A stretch of DNA of 64,000 bases from Agromyces mediolanus (GCF_014648575.1 NZ_BMRJ01000001.1:1904317-1968316), one strand, 5' to 3'; numbered from the stretch's first letter, positions 17,857 to 27,493 are shown. Notes: generated by a model from the letters alone, not told the origin. Made by a program: numbers and translations.

Positions 17857-19584
17857 GTGGCTGCAGCACCGAAGCGGTCATCACGGCCGACCCCCGTTCG
17901 CAAGGCCTGGCGGTCGCTGAGCTGGCTCGGCGTGATCATCGTCGGTCTGTTCGCGATCAACGCCGCCGGCGTGATCTGGGGCGGCGGGTCGTGGACGCCG
18001 AAGCTCGCGCTCGACCTCGAGGGCGGCACGCAGATCATCCTCGAGCCGAAGCTCGAGTCGGGGCAGACCGCCTCGCAGGAGCAGCTCGACCAGGCGGTGT
18101 CGATCATCCGCCAGCGCGTCGACGCCTCGGGCGTCGCCGAGCCCGAGATCAACACCGAGGGCTCGAACGTCGTCGTTCGCATCCCCGGTGAGCTCGACGA
18201 GCAGACGCGCAACCGCATCGAGCAGTCGGCGAAGCTCGAACTCCGCCCCGTGCTGCTCGCGAGCGCCGCGACCGACCAGTCGATCAGCCCGAGCGAATCG
18301 CCGGCGCCGAGCGACGACGCCGCGCTCGAGGCCACGCCGACCGTGGAGCCCACCGACCCGAGCGACCCCTCGTGGATCACGCCCGCGCTGCAGAACGAGT
18401 TCGACACCTTCCAGTGCTCGAGCCTCGACGACCCCGACGCCAACGTCGCGCCGGCCGACGAGCCCCTCGTCACCTGCGACGCGAGCCGCACGGCCAAGTA
18501 CATCCTCGGTCCCGTCGAGGTGAGCGGCGCGAACATCGTCGACGCCACCAACGGCGTCGTCACGACGCAGAACGGCGCGTCCACCGGTCAGTGGGCGGTG
18601 AACCTCGTCTTCGACGACGAGGGCACCAAGGCCTTCGCCGACGTCTCGACGCGCCTCTACGGCCTCAAGGGCCAGACCCCGCGCGACCAGTTCGCCTTCG
18701 TGCTCGACGGCGCCGTCATCTCGGCGCCCTCGATGAACGGCGTCATCACCGACGGCCGCCCGCAGATCACCGGCTCCTTCACGCAGGAGACCTCGAAGGC
18801 GCTCGCCGACCAGCTGAAGTTCGGCGCGCTGCCGATCAGCTTCACGGTGCAGTCGTCCGAGACGATCTCGCCGACGCTCGGCACGCAGCAGCTGCAGAAC
18901 GGCCTGATCGCGGGCCTCATCGGTCTCATCCTGGTCGTGCTCTACAGCATCTTCCAGTACCGCGCCCTCGCCTCGGTGACGGTGGCCTCGCTCATCATCG
19001 CGGGCATCATCACCTACCTGATGCTGACGATCCTGTCCTGGCGCGAGGGATACCGGCTCTCGCTCGCGGGCATCGCGGGCGTGATCGTGGCGATCGGCTT
19101 CACGGCCGACTCCTTCATCATCTACTTCGAACGCGTGAGAGACGAGCTGCGCGACGGCAGACCACTGGTCGGCGCCGTCGAGGCGGGCTGGAAGCGCGCC
19201 TTCCGCACCGTGCTCGCCTCGAAGGGCGTGAACCTGCTCGCGGCGATCGTGCTCTTCATCCTCGCGGTCGGCAGCGTGAAGGGATTCGCCTACACGCTCG
19301 GGCTCACGACCATCATCGACGTCGTGATCGTCATCCTCTTCACGCACCCGATGCTGCAGCTGCTCGCGCAGACCCGCTTCTTCTCGGGCGGCAATCCGTG
19401 GTCGGGCCTCGACCCGAACGCGCTCGGCGCCGTCTACCGGGGCCGGGCGGAGTTCCGCAAGCCGTCCTCGGTGCCCGCGAAGAAGGCCGCGTCGAGCGCG
19501 AAGGAGGCGCAGCGCCGCCAGACGATCGCGGAGCGCAAGGCCGCCGAACAGCTCAGCTCGACGAGCGAAGGCAAGGAGTCCTGA
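17857..19584 (+). CDS. secD: Protein translocase subunit SecD
   Basis: The 575-residue RND-type membrane protein uses the proton gradient to help pull secreted proteins outward. TM1 is at about residues 21-41, followed by LDLEGGTQIILEPK (the D1 motif) and a large outer domain. A C-terminal block of five helices (about 350-520) contains GFTADSFIIYFERVRDE with the conserved charged residues. Between about residues 135 and 208 lies a Pro/Ser/Asp-rich insert with two Cys residues (FQCSS and VTCDA) that might pair outside the cell. The stop overlaps the secF ATG (ATGA-like). Confidence 0.96.
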   Translation: MAAAPKRSSRPTPVRKAWRSLSWLGVIIVGLFAINAAGVIWGGGSWTPKLALDLEGGTQIILEPKLESGQTASQEQLDQAVSIIRQRVDASGVAEPEINTEGSNVVVRIPGELDEQTRNRIEQSAKLELRPVLLASAATDQSISPSESPAPSDDAALEATPTVEPTDPSDPSWITPALQNEFDTFQCSSLDDPDANVAPADEPLVTCDASRTAKYILGPVEVSGANIVDATNGVVTTQNGASTGQWAVNLVFDDEGTKAFADVSTRLYGLKGQTPRDQFAFVLDGAVISAPSMNGVITDGRPQITGSFTQETSKALADQLKFGALPISFTVQSSETISPTLGTQQLQNGLIAGLIGLILVVLYSIFQYRALASVTVASLIIAGIITYLMLTILSWREGYRLSLAGIAGVIVAIGFTADSFIIYFERVRDELRDGRPLVGAVEAGWKRAFRTVLASKGVNLLAAIVLFILAVGSVKGFAYTLGLTTIIDVVIVILFTHPMLQLLAQTRFFSGGNPWSGLDPNALGAVYRGRAEFRKPSSVPAKKAASSAKEAQRRQTIAERKAAEQLSSTSEGKES

Positions 19585-20588
19585 TGGCCAGCCGTCTCAC
19601 CACCTTCGGCAACGACCTCTACACGGGCAAGCGCTCGTTCAACTTCGTCGGCGGACGACGCAAGTGGTACGTGATCGCGGCGGTGCTCGTCATCCTGTCG
19701 ATCGTCGTCCCGCTCGTGCGCGGCGTGAACTTCAGCATCGAGTTCCTCGGCGGCTCGCAGTTCCAGATCACGAACGTGCAGAACGCCACGGCGGAGCCGG
19801 CGACCGAGGCCGTCGCGAGTGTGGTGCCGGACGCCACCGCGAAGGTCACCATCGTCGGCGACAGCGGCGTGCGCGTGCAGACCGACCAGCTCTCGCAGCA
19901 GGACTCGCACGACGTCTCGGCCGCGCTGGCCGAGGCGTACGACGTGCCGGTGAGCGAGGTCACCTCGAGCTTCATCGGGCCGAGCTGGGGCGCCGACGTG
20001 ACCAGACAGGCCATCGTCGGCCTCATCGCGTTCCTCCTGCTCGCGGGCATCATCATGGCGATCTACTTCCGCACGTGGAAGATGTCGCTCGCCGCGATCC
20101 TCGCGCTCATCGGCGACCTCATCGTCACGGTCGGCGTCTACGCGGCCGTCGGCTTCGAGATCTCCCCGGCGGCGATGATCGGTGTGCTGACGATCCTCAG
20201 TTACTCCCTCTACGACACCGTCGTGGTCTTCGACAAGATCCGCGAGAACACCGCGGACGACGGGGATGAATCGCGGCGCACCTTCGCCGAGTCGGTCAAC
20301 CTGGCGGTCAACCAGACGCTGGTGCGCTCGATCAACACGAGCGTCATCGCGGCGCTGCCGGTCGCGGCCATCCTGTTCATCGGCGCGGGCGTCCTCGGCG
20401 CCGACACGCTGCGGGACATCTCGCTCTCGCTGCTCATCGGCATCCTCGTCGGCACCTGGTCGACGGTCTTCGTCGCGGCGCCGCTGTACTCGCAGCTCCG
20501 CGAGGGCGAGCCTGCGATCAAGCGCCACGACCAGAAGGTGCTCAAGGAGCGCGAGCGGGCGGGATCGTCGGTCGCCGTCGAAGCGTAG
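19584..20588 (+). CDS. secF: Protein translocase subunit SecF
   Basis: The 334-residue partner of SecD has TM1 at about residues 30-50 (VIAAVLVILSIVVPLV), the FSIEFLGGSQFQI motif and an outer domain. A five-helix block follows with SYSLYDTVVVFDKIREN and NQTLVRSINTS. Translation is coupled to secD by a one-base overlap. The next gene, rel, starts 67 bases later after its own GGAGG site. Confidence 0.97.
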   Translation: MASRLTTFGNDLYTGKRSFNFVGGRRKWYVIAAVLVILSIVVPLVRGVNFSIEFLGGSQFQITNVQNATAEPATEAVASVVPDATAKVTIVGDSGVRVQTDQLSQQDSHDVSAALAEAYDVPVSEVTSSFIGPSWGADVTRQAIVGLIAFLLLAGIIMAIYFRTWKMSLAAILALIGDLIVTVGVYAAVGFEISPAAMIGVLTILSYSLYDTVVVFDKIRENTADDGDESRRTFAESVNLAVNQTLVRSINTSVIAALPVAAILFIGAGVLGADTLRDISLSLLIGILVGTWSTVFVAAPLYSQLREGEPAIKRHDQKVLKERERAGSSVAVEA

Positions 20589-20655
20589 CCCGGGCCGCCG
20601 TGCGGGCTCCAGGGGGCTCCGAGAGTGGTAGGAATGGAACCCTGGAGGTGCTGAG

Positions 20656-22902
20656 ATGACCGAGACGGGAGTGAACTCCACGGCGTCGCTGCGCCGTCTC
20701 GTGCCGCGGATCTTCTCCAAGGCACAGCCCTCGGGGGCCGTGGAGACGCTGCTCCGCACGGTGCGCATGCACCATCCGAAGGCGGACCTCGCGCTCATCG
20801 AACGCGCCTACCAGGTGGCCGATCGGGCGCACGAGGGCCAGAAGCGCAAGAGCGGCGAGCCGTACATCACCCATCCGGTCGCCGTGGCGCAGATCCTCGC
20901 GGACCTCGGCATCGGCTCGAAGACCGTGGCTGCGGCGCTCCTGCACGACACTGTCGAGGACACCTCCTACACCCTCGACCAGGTGCGCGCCGACTTCGGC
21001 GACGAGATCGCGATGCTCGTCGACGGCGTCACCAAGCTCGACAAGGTCAAGTACGGCGACTCGACGCAGGCCGAGACGGTGCGCAAGATGATCGTCGCGA
21101 TGTCCAAGGACATCCGCGTGCTCATCATCAAGCTCGCCGACCGCCTGCACAACGCCCGCACCTGGGGCTTCGTGCCCGCCGCCTCGGCCACGCGCAAGGC
21201 GACCGAGACGCTCGAGATCTACGCGCCGCTCGCGCATCGCCTCGGCATCCAGACCATCAAGTGGGAACTTGAGGACCTCTCCTTCGCGGTGCTGTACCCG
21301 AAGCTCTACGCCGAGATCGAGAGCCTCGTGAAGCAGCGCACCCCGCAGCGCGAGGAGTTCGTCCAGAACGTCATCGACCTCGTGAACGACGACCTGAAGG
21401 CCGCGAAGATCCGCGGCAAGGTCATGGGGCGCCCCAAGCAGTACTACTCGATCTACCAGAAGATGATCGTGCGCGGCCGCGACTTCGACGAGATCTACGA
21501 CCTCGTCGGCATCCGCGTGCTCGTGAACTCGGTGCGCGACTGCTACGCGGTGCTCGGCGCGATCCACGCCAGGTGGACGCCGGTGCCCGGCCGCTTCAAG
21601 GACTACATCGCGACGCCGAAGTTCAACCTCTATCAGTCGCTGCACACGACCGTGATCGGTCCGAAGGGGCGTGCGGTCGAGATCCAGATCCGCACCCACG
21701 ACATGCACCAGCGCGCGGAGTACGGTGTCGCCGCGCACTGGAAGTACAAGGAGCGGATGACGAGCGGCCGCGTCGACGAGAAGCAGAGCAGCACCGACAT
21801 GGCGTGGCTCGCGCACATCTCCGACTGGCAGGCCGAGACCGCCGACCCGGGGGAGTTCCTCGACTCGCTGCGCTTCGAGATCGGTGCGAAGGAGGTCTAC
21901 GTCTTCACCCCGAAGGGGCGCGTCGTCGGCCTGCCCGCCGGCGCCACCCCGATCGACTTCGCGTACGCGGTGCACACCGAGGTCGGCCACCGCACGATGG
22001 GCGCGAAGGTCAACGGGCGCTTGGTCCCGCTCGAGAGCGAACTCTCGAGCGGGGACGTCGTCGAGGTGTTCACCTCGAAGAACCCCGACTCCGGCCCGAG
22101 CCAGGACTGGCTGAACTTCGTGAAGTCCGCGCGGGCGCGGAACAAGATCCGGCAGTGGTTCACGAAGGAGCGGCGCGACGAGGCGATCGAGCAGGGCCGC
22201 GACGCCATCGCCCGCGCCATGCGCAAGCAGAACCTGCCGCTGCAGAAGCTGATGAGCCAGGAGTCCTTCGCCGAGGTCGCCGCGCAGCTGCGCTACGAGA
22301 ACGTCTCGGCGCTCTACGCCGCGGTCGGTGAGGGGCATGTCTCCACGCAGTCGGTGCTGGAGAAGGTCGTCGCCCTGGTGCGCGACGTCGAGGGCGGGGA
22401 CGAGCCCGAGCTCGCGATCCCGGTGCGGTCGCGACCGCTGCCGCGCAACAGCGACTCCGGTGTCCTCGTGCGGGGCGCGCCCGACATCCTCGTGAAGCTC
22501 GCCCGCTGCTGCACCCCGGTGCCGGGCGACGAGATCGTGGGCTTCGTGACGAGGGGAGCCGGTGTCTCGGTGCACCAGGCGAGCTGCCACAACGTGCAGT
22601 CGCTGCTGCGCGAGCCCGAACGCATGATCGACGTCGAGTGGGCGCCGAGCTCGAAGAGCGTCTTCCTCGTGCAGATCCAGATCGAGGCGCTCGACCGGGC
22701 GGGACTGCTCTCGGACGTGACCCGCGTGCTCTCCGAGCACCACGTGAACATCCTCTCGGCCAACGTCACGACCTCCACCGACCGGCTCGCGCTCAGCCGC
22801 TTCGTGTTCGAGATGGGCGACACCACCCACCTCGATCGCGTGCTGAACGCCGTGCGCCGCATCGACGCCGTGTACGACGTCTACCGCGTCAGCGACGGTT
22901 GA
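20656..22902 (+). CDS. rel: Bifunctional (p)ppGpp synthetase/hydrolase Rel
   Basis: The 748-residue stringent-response enzyme has a hydrolase domain with LLHDTVEDT (the HD pair and metal-binding residues intact). The synthetase domain follows with the RFKDYIA motif; the RxKD form is typical of bifunctional Rel rather than RelA-only enzymes. Then come a TGS domain (VYVFTPKGRVVGLPAGATPID), a zinc-finger segment with ARCCTPVPGD, and a C-terminal ACT domain. So both synthesis and breakdown of (p)ppGpp are expected. The secDF-rel order is common in actinobacteria, although apt often lies between them and is absent here. Confidence 0.97.
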   Translation: MTETGVNSTASLRRLVPRIFSKAQPSGAVETLLRTVRMHHPKADLALIERAYQVADRAHEGQKRKSGEPYITHPVAVAQILADLGIGSKTVAAALLHDTVEDTSYTLDQVRADFGDEIAMLVDGVTKLDKVKYGDSTQAETVRKMIVAMSKDIRVLIIKLADRLHNARTWGFVPAASATRKATETLEIYAPLAHRLGIQTIKWELEDLSFAVLYPKLYAEIESLVKQRTPQREEFVQNVIDLVNDDLKAAKIRGKVMGRPKQYYSIYQKMIVRGRDFDEIYDLVGIRVLVNSVRDCYAVLGAIHARWTPVPGRFKDYIATPKFNLYQSLHTTVIGPKGRAVEIQIRTHDMHQRAEYGVAAHWKYKERMTSGRVDEKQSSTDMAWLAHISDWQAETADPGEFLDSLRFEIGAKEVYVFTPKGRVVGLPAGATPIDFAYAVHTEVGHRTMGAKVNGRLVPLESELSSGDVVEVFTSKNPDSGPSQDWLNFVKSARARNKIRQWFTKERRDEAIEQGRDAIARAMRKQNLPLQKLMSQESFAEVAAQLRYENVSALYAAVGEGHVSTQSVLEKVVALVRDVEGGDEPELAIPVRSRPLPRNSDSGVLVRGAPDILVKLARCCTPVPGDEIVGFVTRGAGVSVHQASCHNVQSLLREPERMIDVEWAPSSKSVFLVQIQIEALDRAGLLSDVTRVLSEHHVNILSANVTTSTDRLALSRFVFEMGDTTHLDRVLNAVRRIDAVYDVYRVSDG

Positions 22903-22911
22903 GCCCGCGGC

Positions 22912-23454
22912 TCAGACGTTCAGGCGGCTGAGTCGGGCGAGGGCGAGTCGACGGTGCGGCACGCGCCGCTCGGGGGCGAAGCGCTCGCGGAGGCGCGCGG
23001 GGAGCGCAGGATCCGCACCGAGGAGGTTCGCGAGCACCGGAGCGAGCCGCCGATCGTCGTAGCCGGGATCACGCGCGAGGTCGAAGGCCGTGCGCTCGAC
23101 GGAGGTGCAGCGGCATCCGCCCGCGATCGTGAGGTCCTCCGTGGCGATCGTCACCTCGCGGATGAGCCGCCGTGGATCGCGGGACCGTGCGACGCGCGCC
23201 CCGTGCGGGACGCAGAACTCGGCGATGGACGGCGGCACCGGTGTCGCGCCGTGCACCCACGCAGCCGACCAGCCGGCGATCGCGGGGCCGTCGGGTGCGC
23301 CGCCGAGGGTTCGTGCGCGCACCGAGGGGAGGTCGGGCGCATCGATCGCGATCCACCGGTCGAGCACGGGCACGAGCTCGCCGTCGAGCCGAGCGGCGCA
23401 GAGCTCGGGCAGTGAGAACTCGGTGATGTCGAGGACGTCGGGGAGGCGGGGCAT
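22912..23454 (-). CDS. Protein of unknown function (AbiEi-like C-terminal features)
   Basis: The 180-residue protein is not confidently recognised. ATG 23454 begins MPRLPDVLDITEFSLPEL, and similar openings occur in actinobacterial proteins resembling the C-terminal part of AbiEi-type regulators. The segment CTSVERTAFDLARD fits that group, but the N-terminal winged helix is missing. No membrane segment or signal peptide is seen. It is convergent with rel, and the two stop codons form one small palindrome (22900-22914). It is followed upstream by a strong terminator belonging to the DUF349 gene. Confidence 0.65.
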   Translation of the reverse strand: MPRLPDVLDITEFSLPELCAARLDGELVPVLDRWIAIDAPDLPSVRARTLGGAPDGPAIAGWSAAWVHGATPVPPSIAEFCVPHGARVARSRDPRRLIREVTIATEDLTIAGGCRCTSVERTAFDLARDPGYDDRRLAPVLANLLGADPALPARLRERFAPERRVPHRRLALARLSRLNV

Positions 23455-23491
23455 CCTGCGAGTCTGCCCCTGGAGGCGCCGAGAACGACGA

Positions 23492-23525
23492 CGGCCGGGG
23501 CGTTCTGTGGAGAACGCCCCGGCCG
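23492..23525 (-). terminator. Terminator of the DUF349 gene
   Basis: A 15-bp perfect stem (23492-23506 with 23511-23525) and a four-base loop lie 25 bases after the DUF349 stop on the minus strand, followed by a T-containing tract. Confidence 0.85.
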
Positions 23526-23549
23526 AGGGTCGGATCGGTGGACCGGTGC

Positions 23550-24782
23550 TCAGCCGCCGACGGCCTTGAGCCAGGCCTGGCGAGCTTCGAGCGCCTCGCG
23601 CGCGGCGGCGATCGCCTTCGCGTCGCCGGCGGCCTCGGCGTCGCGGAGCTCGGACTCGAGCTTCGCGATGGCGTCCTGCAGCTGGCCGAGCATGCCCTCC
23701 GAGCGGGCCTTCTTCTCGGGGTCCTCGCGCTGCCAGCGCTCGTCCTCGAGCTGACGCACGTGCGTCTCGACCTTGCGCAGGCGATCCTCGATCACCCGGA
23801 CCTGATCGCGGGGGACCCGCCCGATCTCGTCCCAGCGCAGCTGGATCGCGTTCAGCGCCGGACGAGCGCGCTTGGGGTCCTTCTCGCTCAGGAGCTGCTC
23901 GGCCTCGGTGATGAGCTCGAGCTTCTGCTCGAGGTTCTCGCGGTACTCGGCGTCGTCGCGCGCGTCGATCTCGGCCTTCGCGTGGAAGAGCACGTCGCCC
24001 GCGGCCTTGAACTTCGCCCAGAGCGCGTCGTCGACCTTCTTGCCGGCGCGGCCGGCCGCCTTCCAGTCGTCGAGGAGGGCGCGGTAGTCGCCGACGGCGT
24101 CGGCGCCACGCGGCGCGAGCGCCTCGGCGCGCTCGATGAGCTGCTGCTTGCGCGCCCGCACCTCGCGGTGGGCGCTGTCGAGCTGGGCGAAGAACGCCTT
24201 GCGGTGCGACTCGATCGTCGAGCGGGCCGTGCGGAACCGCTTCCAGAGCTCGTTCGCCTCGTTCTTGGGCAGGCGGGGGCCGTTCTGCTGGTGCTGCTGC
24301 CACTTGGCGAAGAGGGCGTCGAGCTCGGCGGACGTCTGCTTCCACTGCGTCTTCGCGGGGTCCTGGGCGGCGAGCGCCTCTGCGGCCTCGGCGATCGCGG
24401 TGCGCTCGGCGATGGCCTCGGCGAGCTGCGCCTTGGCCTCGGCCTGCTGCTGCTCGCTGAGCTCCTGGGTGGTGCCGGAGAGGGCGTCGAGCCGCCTGCG
24501 GAGCGCGTCGAGGTCGCCCACGGCCCGGGCGTCGGTCACGGATTCCTGCAGGGCGGCGACCGCCTTGGCCACGTCGGCCGCGGGGGCGCCGCGGCGGACG
24601 CGCTGCTCGAGCAGGCCGACCGCGCCGGCCAGGTCGGCGTACTTGCGCTCGAAGTAGGCGAGGGCCTCCTCAGCGGTGCCGTCGGGGTACTCGCCCACGG
24701 CCCGTTCGCCGTCGGCGGTCCGAACGAAGACCGTGCCCGTCTCGTCGACGCGGCCCCACGGTTGCTGATCTGATTCGGTCAC
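23550..24782 (-). CDS. DUF349 domain protein
   Basis: The 410-residue soluble protein is mostly charged helix. It has an N-terminal part (WGRVDETGTVFVRTADGERA) and several DUF349 repeats from about residue 110 onward, each with a Trp-rich helix such as LWKRFRTARSTIESHRKAFF and LWAKFKAAGDVLFHAKAEID. A coiled-coil tail is visible. DUF349 proteins are widespread in actinobacteria and have no assigned biochemical role. GTG 24782 is chosen because AGGG precedes it and the family N-terminus follows it. A TAGGCT -10 box (24844-24839, minus) and a 6-bp hairpin in the leader lie upstream. Confidence 0.9.
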   Translation of the reverse strand: MTESDQQPWGRVDETGTVFVRTADGERAVGEYPDGTAEEALAYFERKYADLAGAVGLLEQRVRRGAPAADVAKAVAALQESVTDARAVGDLDALRRRLDALSGTTQELSEQQQAEAKAQLAEAIAERTAIAEAAEALAAQDPAKTQWKQTSAELDALFAKWQQHQQNGPRLPKNEANELWKRFRTARSTIESHRKAFFAQLDSAHREVRARKQQLIERAEALAPRGADAVGDYRALLDDWKAAGRAGKKVDDALWAKFKAAGDVLFHAKAEIDARDDAEYRENLEQKLELITEAEQLLSEKDPKRARPALNAIQLRWDEIGRVPRDQVRVIEDRLRKVETHVRQLEDERWQREDPEKKARSEGMLGQLQDAIAKLESELRDAEAAGDAKAIAAAREALEARQAWLKAVGG

Positions 24783-24838
24783 GGCCTCACCCTGTCGTAG
24801 GTCGGTAGATGCCGCCTGACGGCGGCGGTGCGACATCA

Positions 24839-24844
24839 AGCCTA
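24839..24844 (-). promoter_or_regulatory. -10 box TAGGCT for the DUF349 gene
   Basis: On the minus strand TAGGCT precedes a leader of about 50 bases that holds the hairpin GCCGCC-GTCA-GGCGGC. Confidence 0.4.
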
Positions 24845-24902
24845 TTGCACCTCCGGCGCGCGATGCCGGTCCCGCGGAGGCGCTCGGGAGCGCCCGCGCC
24901 GG

Positions 24903-25682
24903 TCACTGCAGCGTGAAGGAGTCGATCGTGACCGGCACGGCGGGCGCGCCGTCGCCGCCGCCGTCGGCCGTCCCCGCGTCGATCACCGCGGCGCGCAGCT
25001 CGTCGAGCCCGCTCGTCACGGTGCCGAGCACGGTGTAGCCGCCCGCGGCGTCGGTCGGCAGCGTCGTGTCCTCGTAGACGAGGAAGAACTGGCTGCCCTG
25101 GCTGTAGCCGTTCCCGGTCTGCCGCGCCATGGCGATCGTGCCGGCTGGGTACACGTTGTCGGCGGGCGCGTTCTCGACCGGGCCGTAGTTGTAGCCGGGG
25201 CCGCCGGTGCCGTCGCCGTTCGGGTCGCCGCACTGCAGCACGAACAGCCCGGAAGTGGTGAGCCGGTGGCAGCCGACGCCGTCGTAGAAGCCCGACTGCG
25301 CGAGGCTGATCTCGGAGGAGACGGCCTGCGGCGCGGCCGCGCCGTCGAGCTCGACCCCGAGCGGGATGCCGTTCAGGGTGAGCGTGCCCGTCCAGGTGCG
25401 CCCCTCGGCCAGCTCGGCCGACGGCACGTCGCCCTCGTTCGCGCCGGCGGGCTCGCTGGCCGCGGGGGACTCGCTCGGCGTCGCCTCAGGGGCGCCGGGG
25501 CCGCCGCTGAAGTAGAACAGCTGCGCGGCCGTGGCGAGCACGAGGACCACGACGAGTGCGAGCACCGCGATCACATTGTCGCGGGTCCGCCGGCGCTGCT
25601 TGCGCGTGTGGACCTCTTGCCGTGCCTGGTAGGTGCGAAGCCTCGCGCGCTCCTCGCGCGCCTGACGGTCGTTCGATGCCAC
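24903..25682 (-). CDS. Membrane-anchored cyclophilin-type peptidyl-prolyl isomerase
   Basis: The 259-residue protein has a basic N-terminal cytoplasmic stretch (about 1-35), one transmembrane helix (about 38-58, [22 protein letters not shown]), an acidic linker and a cyclophilin domain (about 95-258). Recognisable cyclophilin segments are [31 protein letters not shown] and [10 protein letters not shown]. It should face the outside and help folding of exported proteins. Some catalytic positions differ from standard cyclophilins, as is usual in this subgroup. It is divergent from rarA. Confidence 0.92.
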   Translation of the reverse strand: MASNDRQAREERARLRTYQARQEVHTRKQRRRTRDNVIAVLALVVVLVLATAAQLFYFSGGPGAPEATPSESPAASEPAGANEGDVPSAELAEGRTWTGTLTLNGIPLGVELDGAAAPQAVSSEISLAQSGFYDGVGCHRLTTSGLFVLQCGDPNGDGTGGPGYNYGPVENAPADNVYPAGTIAMARQTGNGYSQGSQFFLVYEDTTLPTDAAGGYTVLGTVTSGLDELRAAVIDAGTADGGGDGAPAVPVTIDSFTLQ

Positions 25683-25782
25683 GCTGCTCCTTCTCGGGAC
25701 TCCTGCGAGCCGACTCTACGCAAGCGCCCCGCACCGTGCCAATCACCGCGTCGCCGCGGGACGCCGTGTCGGCGGGCGTCGC

Positions 25783-25788
25783 TACGCT
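25783..25788 (+). promoter_or_regulatory. -10 box TACGCT, leaderless, for rarA
   Basis: TACGCT ends seven bases before ATG 25796. Confidence 0.5.
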
Positions 25789-25795
25789 GGAGGGC

Positions 25796-27313
25796 ATGGT
25801 GGACACCGGTACGGGGCTGCGCTCCGGCGCGACCCCGTTGGCGGTGCGCATGCGTCCGACGAGCCTCGACGAGGTCGCCGGTCAGCGGCACCTGCTGAGC
25901 CCGGGCTCGCCCCTCGTGGCGCTCGCGAGCGACCGAGCGGGCACGAGCGGCTCCGTCTCGGTGATCCTCTGGGGGCCGCCCGGCACCGGCAAGACGACGC
26001 TGGCACAGGCGATCGCCCGCAGTTCCGGCCGACGCTTCGTCGAGCTCTCCGCGGTCACGGCCGGGGTGCGCGACGTCCGCCAGGTGATGGAGGAGGCGCA
26101 GTCGAGCCGCGATCTCTACGGGCTCTCCACGGTGCTGTTCCTCGACGAGATCCATCGCTTCACGAAGGCCCAGCAGGACGCGCTGCTGCCCGGCGTCGAG
26201 AACGGCTGGGTCATCCTCGTCGCCGCGACCACCGAGAATCCGTCCTTCTCGGTGATCTCGCCGCTGCTGTCCCGCTCGCTGCTGCTGACGCTCGAGCTGC
26301 TGAGCGACGACGACCTCGGCACGCTCGTCGATCGCGCCGCGAGCGATCCGCGCGGGCTCGCCGACGCCTTCGTGCTCGAGCCGGAGGCGCGCGAGGCGAT
26401 CGTGCGCCTCGCCTCCGGCGACGCGCGCCGCGCGCTCACCGCGCTCGAAGCCGCGGCGAACTCGGCGATCGGCGAGTTCGCCGCCGCGCAGGCCGAGGCG
26501 GAGACGGCGGCCGAGCCTGACACCGACGCCGATGCGTCCTCCACCGAGGAGGCGGATGCCTCGGGCGAGGCGTCGAGCTCGAGCGCCGACGACTCCGCCG
26601 ACGACTCCGCCGACGACACCGCCGCCGACTCCGCAGACGACGGCCCCGCCGCATCCGCCTCCGCGCCGGCGAAGCCCACGATCACCGCCGAGACGGTCGC
26701 GCGCGCCGTGGACCGCGCGCTGCTCCGTTACGACCGCAACGGCGACGAGCACTACGACGTCATCAGCGCGTTCATCAAGTCGGTGCGGGGGAGCGACGTC
26801 GATGCCGCACTGCACTACCTCGCGCGCATGATCGAAGCGGGCGAGGACCCGCGGTTCATCGCCCGGCGCATCATCGTGCTCGCCTCAGAGGACATCGGCA
26901 TGGCCGACCCGACGGCCCTCGGCGTGGCGGTCGCCGCGGCCGACGCGGTCGCGCTCATCGGCATGCCGGAGGGGCGCATCCCGCTCGCGCAGGCCGTCGT
27001 GCACCTCGCGACCGCGCCGAAGTCCAACGCCTCGTACCTCGGCATCAACCAGGCGATCGCCGACGTCCGCGCCGGCAAGGCCGGCCGGGTGCCGAAGCAC
27101 CTCCGCGACGCCCACTACGCCGGGGCGAAGCGGCTCGGGCACGGCAAGGGCTACCGCTACCCGCACGACGCGGAGATCGGCGTGGTGCCGCAGCAGTACC
27201 TCCCGGACACCCTGCGCGGGGCGCGGTACTACGAGCCCACGGAGCACGGCCACGAGCGCGAGCTCTCGGCGAGGCTCGCCAAGCTCCGGCGCATCGTGCG
27301 CGGCGAGGACTGA
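25796..27313 (+). CDS. rarA: Replication-associated recombination ATPase RarA (MgsA)
   Basis: The 505-residue AAA+ protein acts at stalled replication forks and belongs to the clamp-loader-like RarA/WRNIP1 family. It has [17 protein letters not shown], Walker [13 protein letters not shown], Walker [10 protein letters not shown], sensor ATTENPSF, and the C-terminal MgsA tetramerisation domain with SEDIGMADP and [12 protein letters not shown]. It is longer than the usual 430-450 residues because an Ala/Asp/Ser-rich insert of about 65 residues interrupts the lid region. ATG 25796 is set by the leaderless -10 box. Confidence 0.95.
   Translation: MVDTGTGLRSGATPLAVRMRPTSLDEVAGQRHLLSPGSPLVALASDRAGTSGSVSVILWGPPGTGKTTLAQAIARSSGRRFVELSAVTAGVRDVRQVMEEAQSSRDLYGLSTVLFLDEIHRFTKAQQDALLPGVENGWVILVAATTENPSFSVISPLLSRSLLLTLELLSDDDLGTLVDRAASDPRGLADAFVLEPEAREAIVRLASGDARRALTALEAAANSAIGEFAAAQAEAETAAEPDTDADASSTEEADASGEASSSSADDSADDSADDTAADSADDGPAASASAPAKPTITAETVARAVDRALLRYDRNGDEHYDVISAFIKSVRGSDVDAALHYLARMIEAGEDPRFIARRIIVLASEDIGMADPTALGVAVAAADAVALIGMPEGRIPLAQAVVHLATAPKSNASYLGINQAIADVRAGKAGRVPKHLRDAHYAGAKRLGHGKGYRYPHDAEIGVVPQQYLPDTLRGARYYEPTEHGHERELSARLAKLRRIVRGED
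26588..26635 (+). repeat. Four 12-bp tandem repeats inside rarA
   Basis: The unit GACGACTCCGCC occurs twice exactly (26588-26611) and twice with changes (26612-26635), coding for repeated Asp-Asp-Ser-Ala within the acidic insert. Length variation between strains is plausible. Confidence 0.8.
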
Positions 27314-27322
27314 GCCCCGTGC

Positions 27323-27328
27323 TACGAT
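27323..27328 (+). promoter_or_regulatory. -10 box TACGAT before rpsD
   Basis: TACGAT predicts a transcription start near 27335 and a leader of about 160 bases before rpsD. Confidence 0.45.
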
Positions 27329-27334
27329 TGCTGA

Positions 27335-27493
27335 TGGCCTGAAGCCAGGTTTTCGCGTGCGGCTGCGCGATCTCCGACGGCGAAGTGGCGCGACCTGTAG
27401 CCGGTCGGCCCATGGCGAATCCCTCTGACTAGAGCTTTCCAGCGCGTTGTCGCGCGCCGGAACCCCGTTTCAGAACCTCCGAAAGGACCATTC
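27335..27493 (+). promoter_or_regulatory. Structured 5' leader of rpsD
   Basis: The leader holds several possible hairpins, the clearest at 27437-27462 (TTCC and GCGCG pairing across a TTGT loop with CGCGC and GGAA), just before the AAAGGA ribosome binding site. S4 represses its own translation in other bacteria; whether this leader does so is untested. Confidence 0.35.

Noticed and set aside
24879-24894. Small hairpin GGCGCT-CGGG-AGCGCC after the cyclophilin gene
   Set aside because: Only 6 bp without a T-tract and inside GC-rich sequence; not strong enough to call a terminator.
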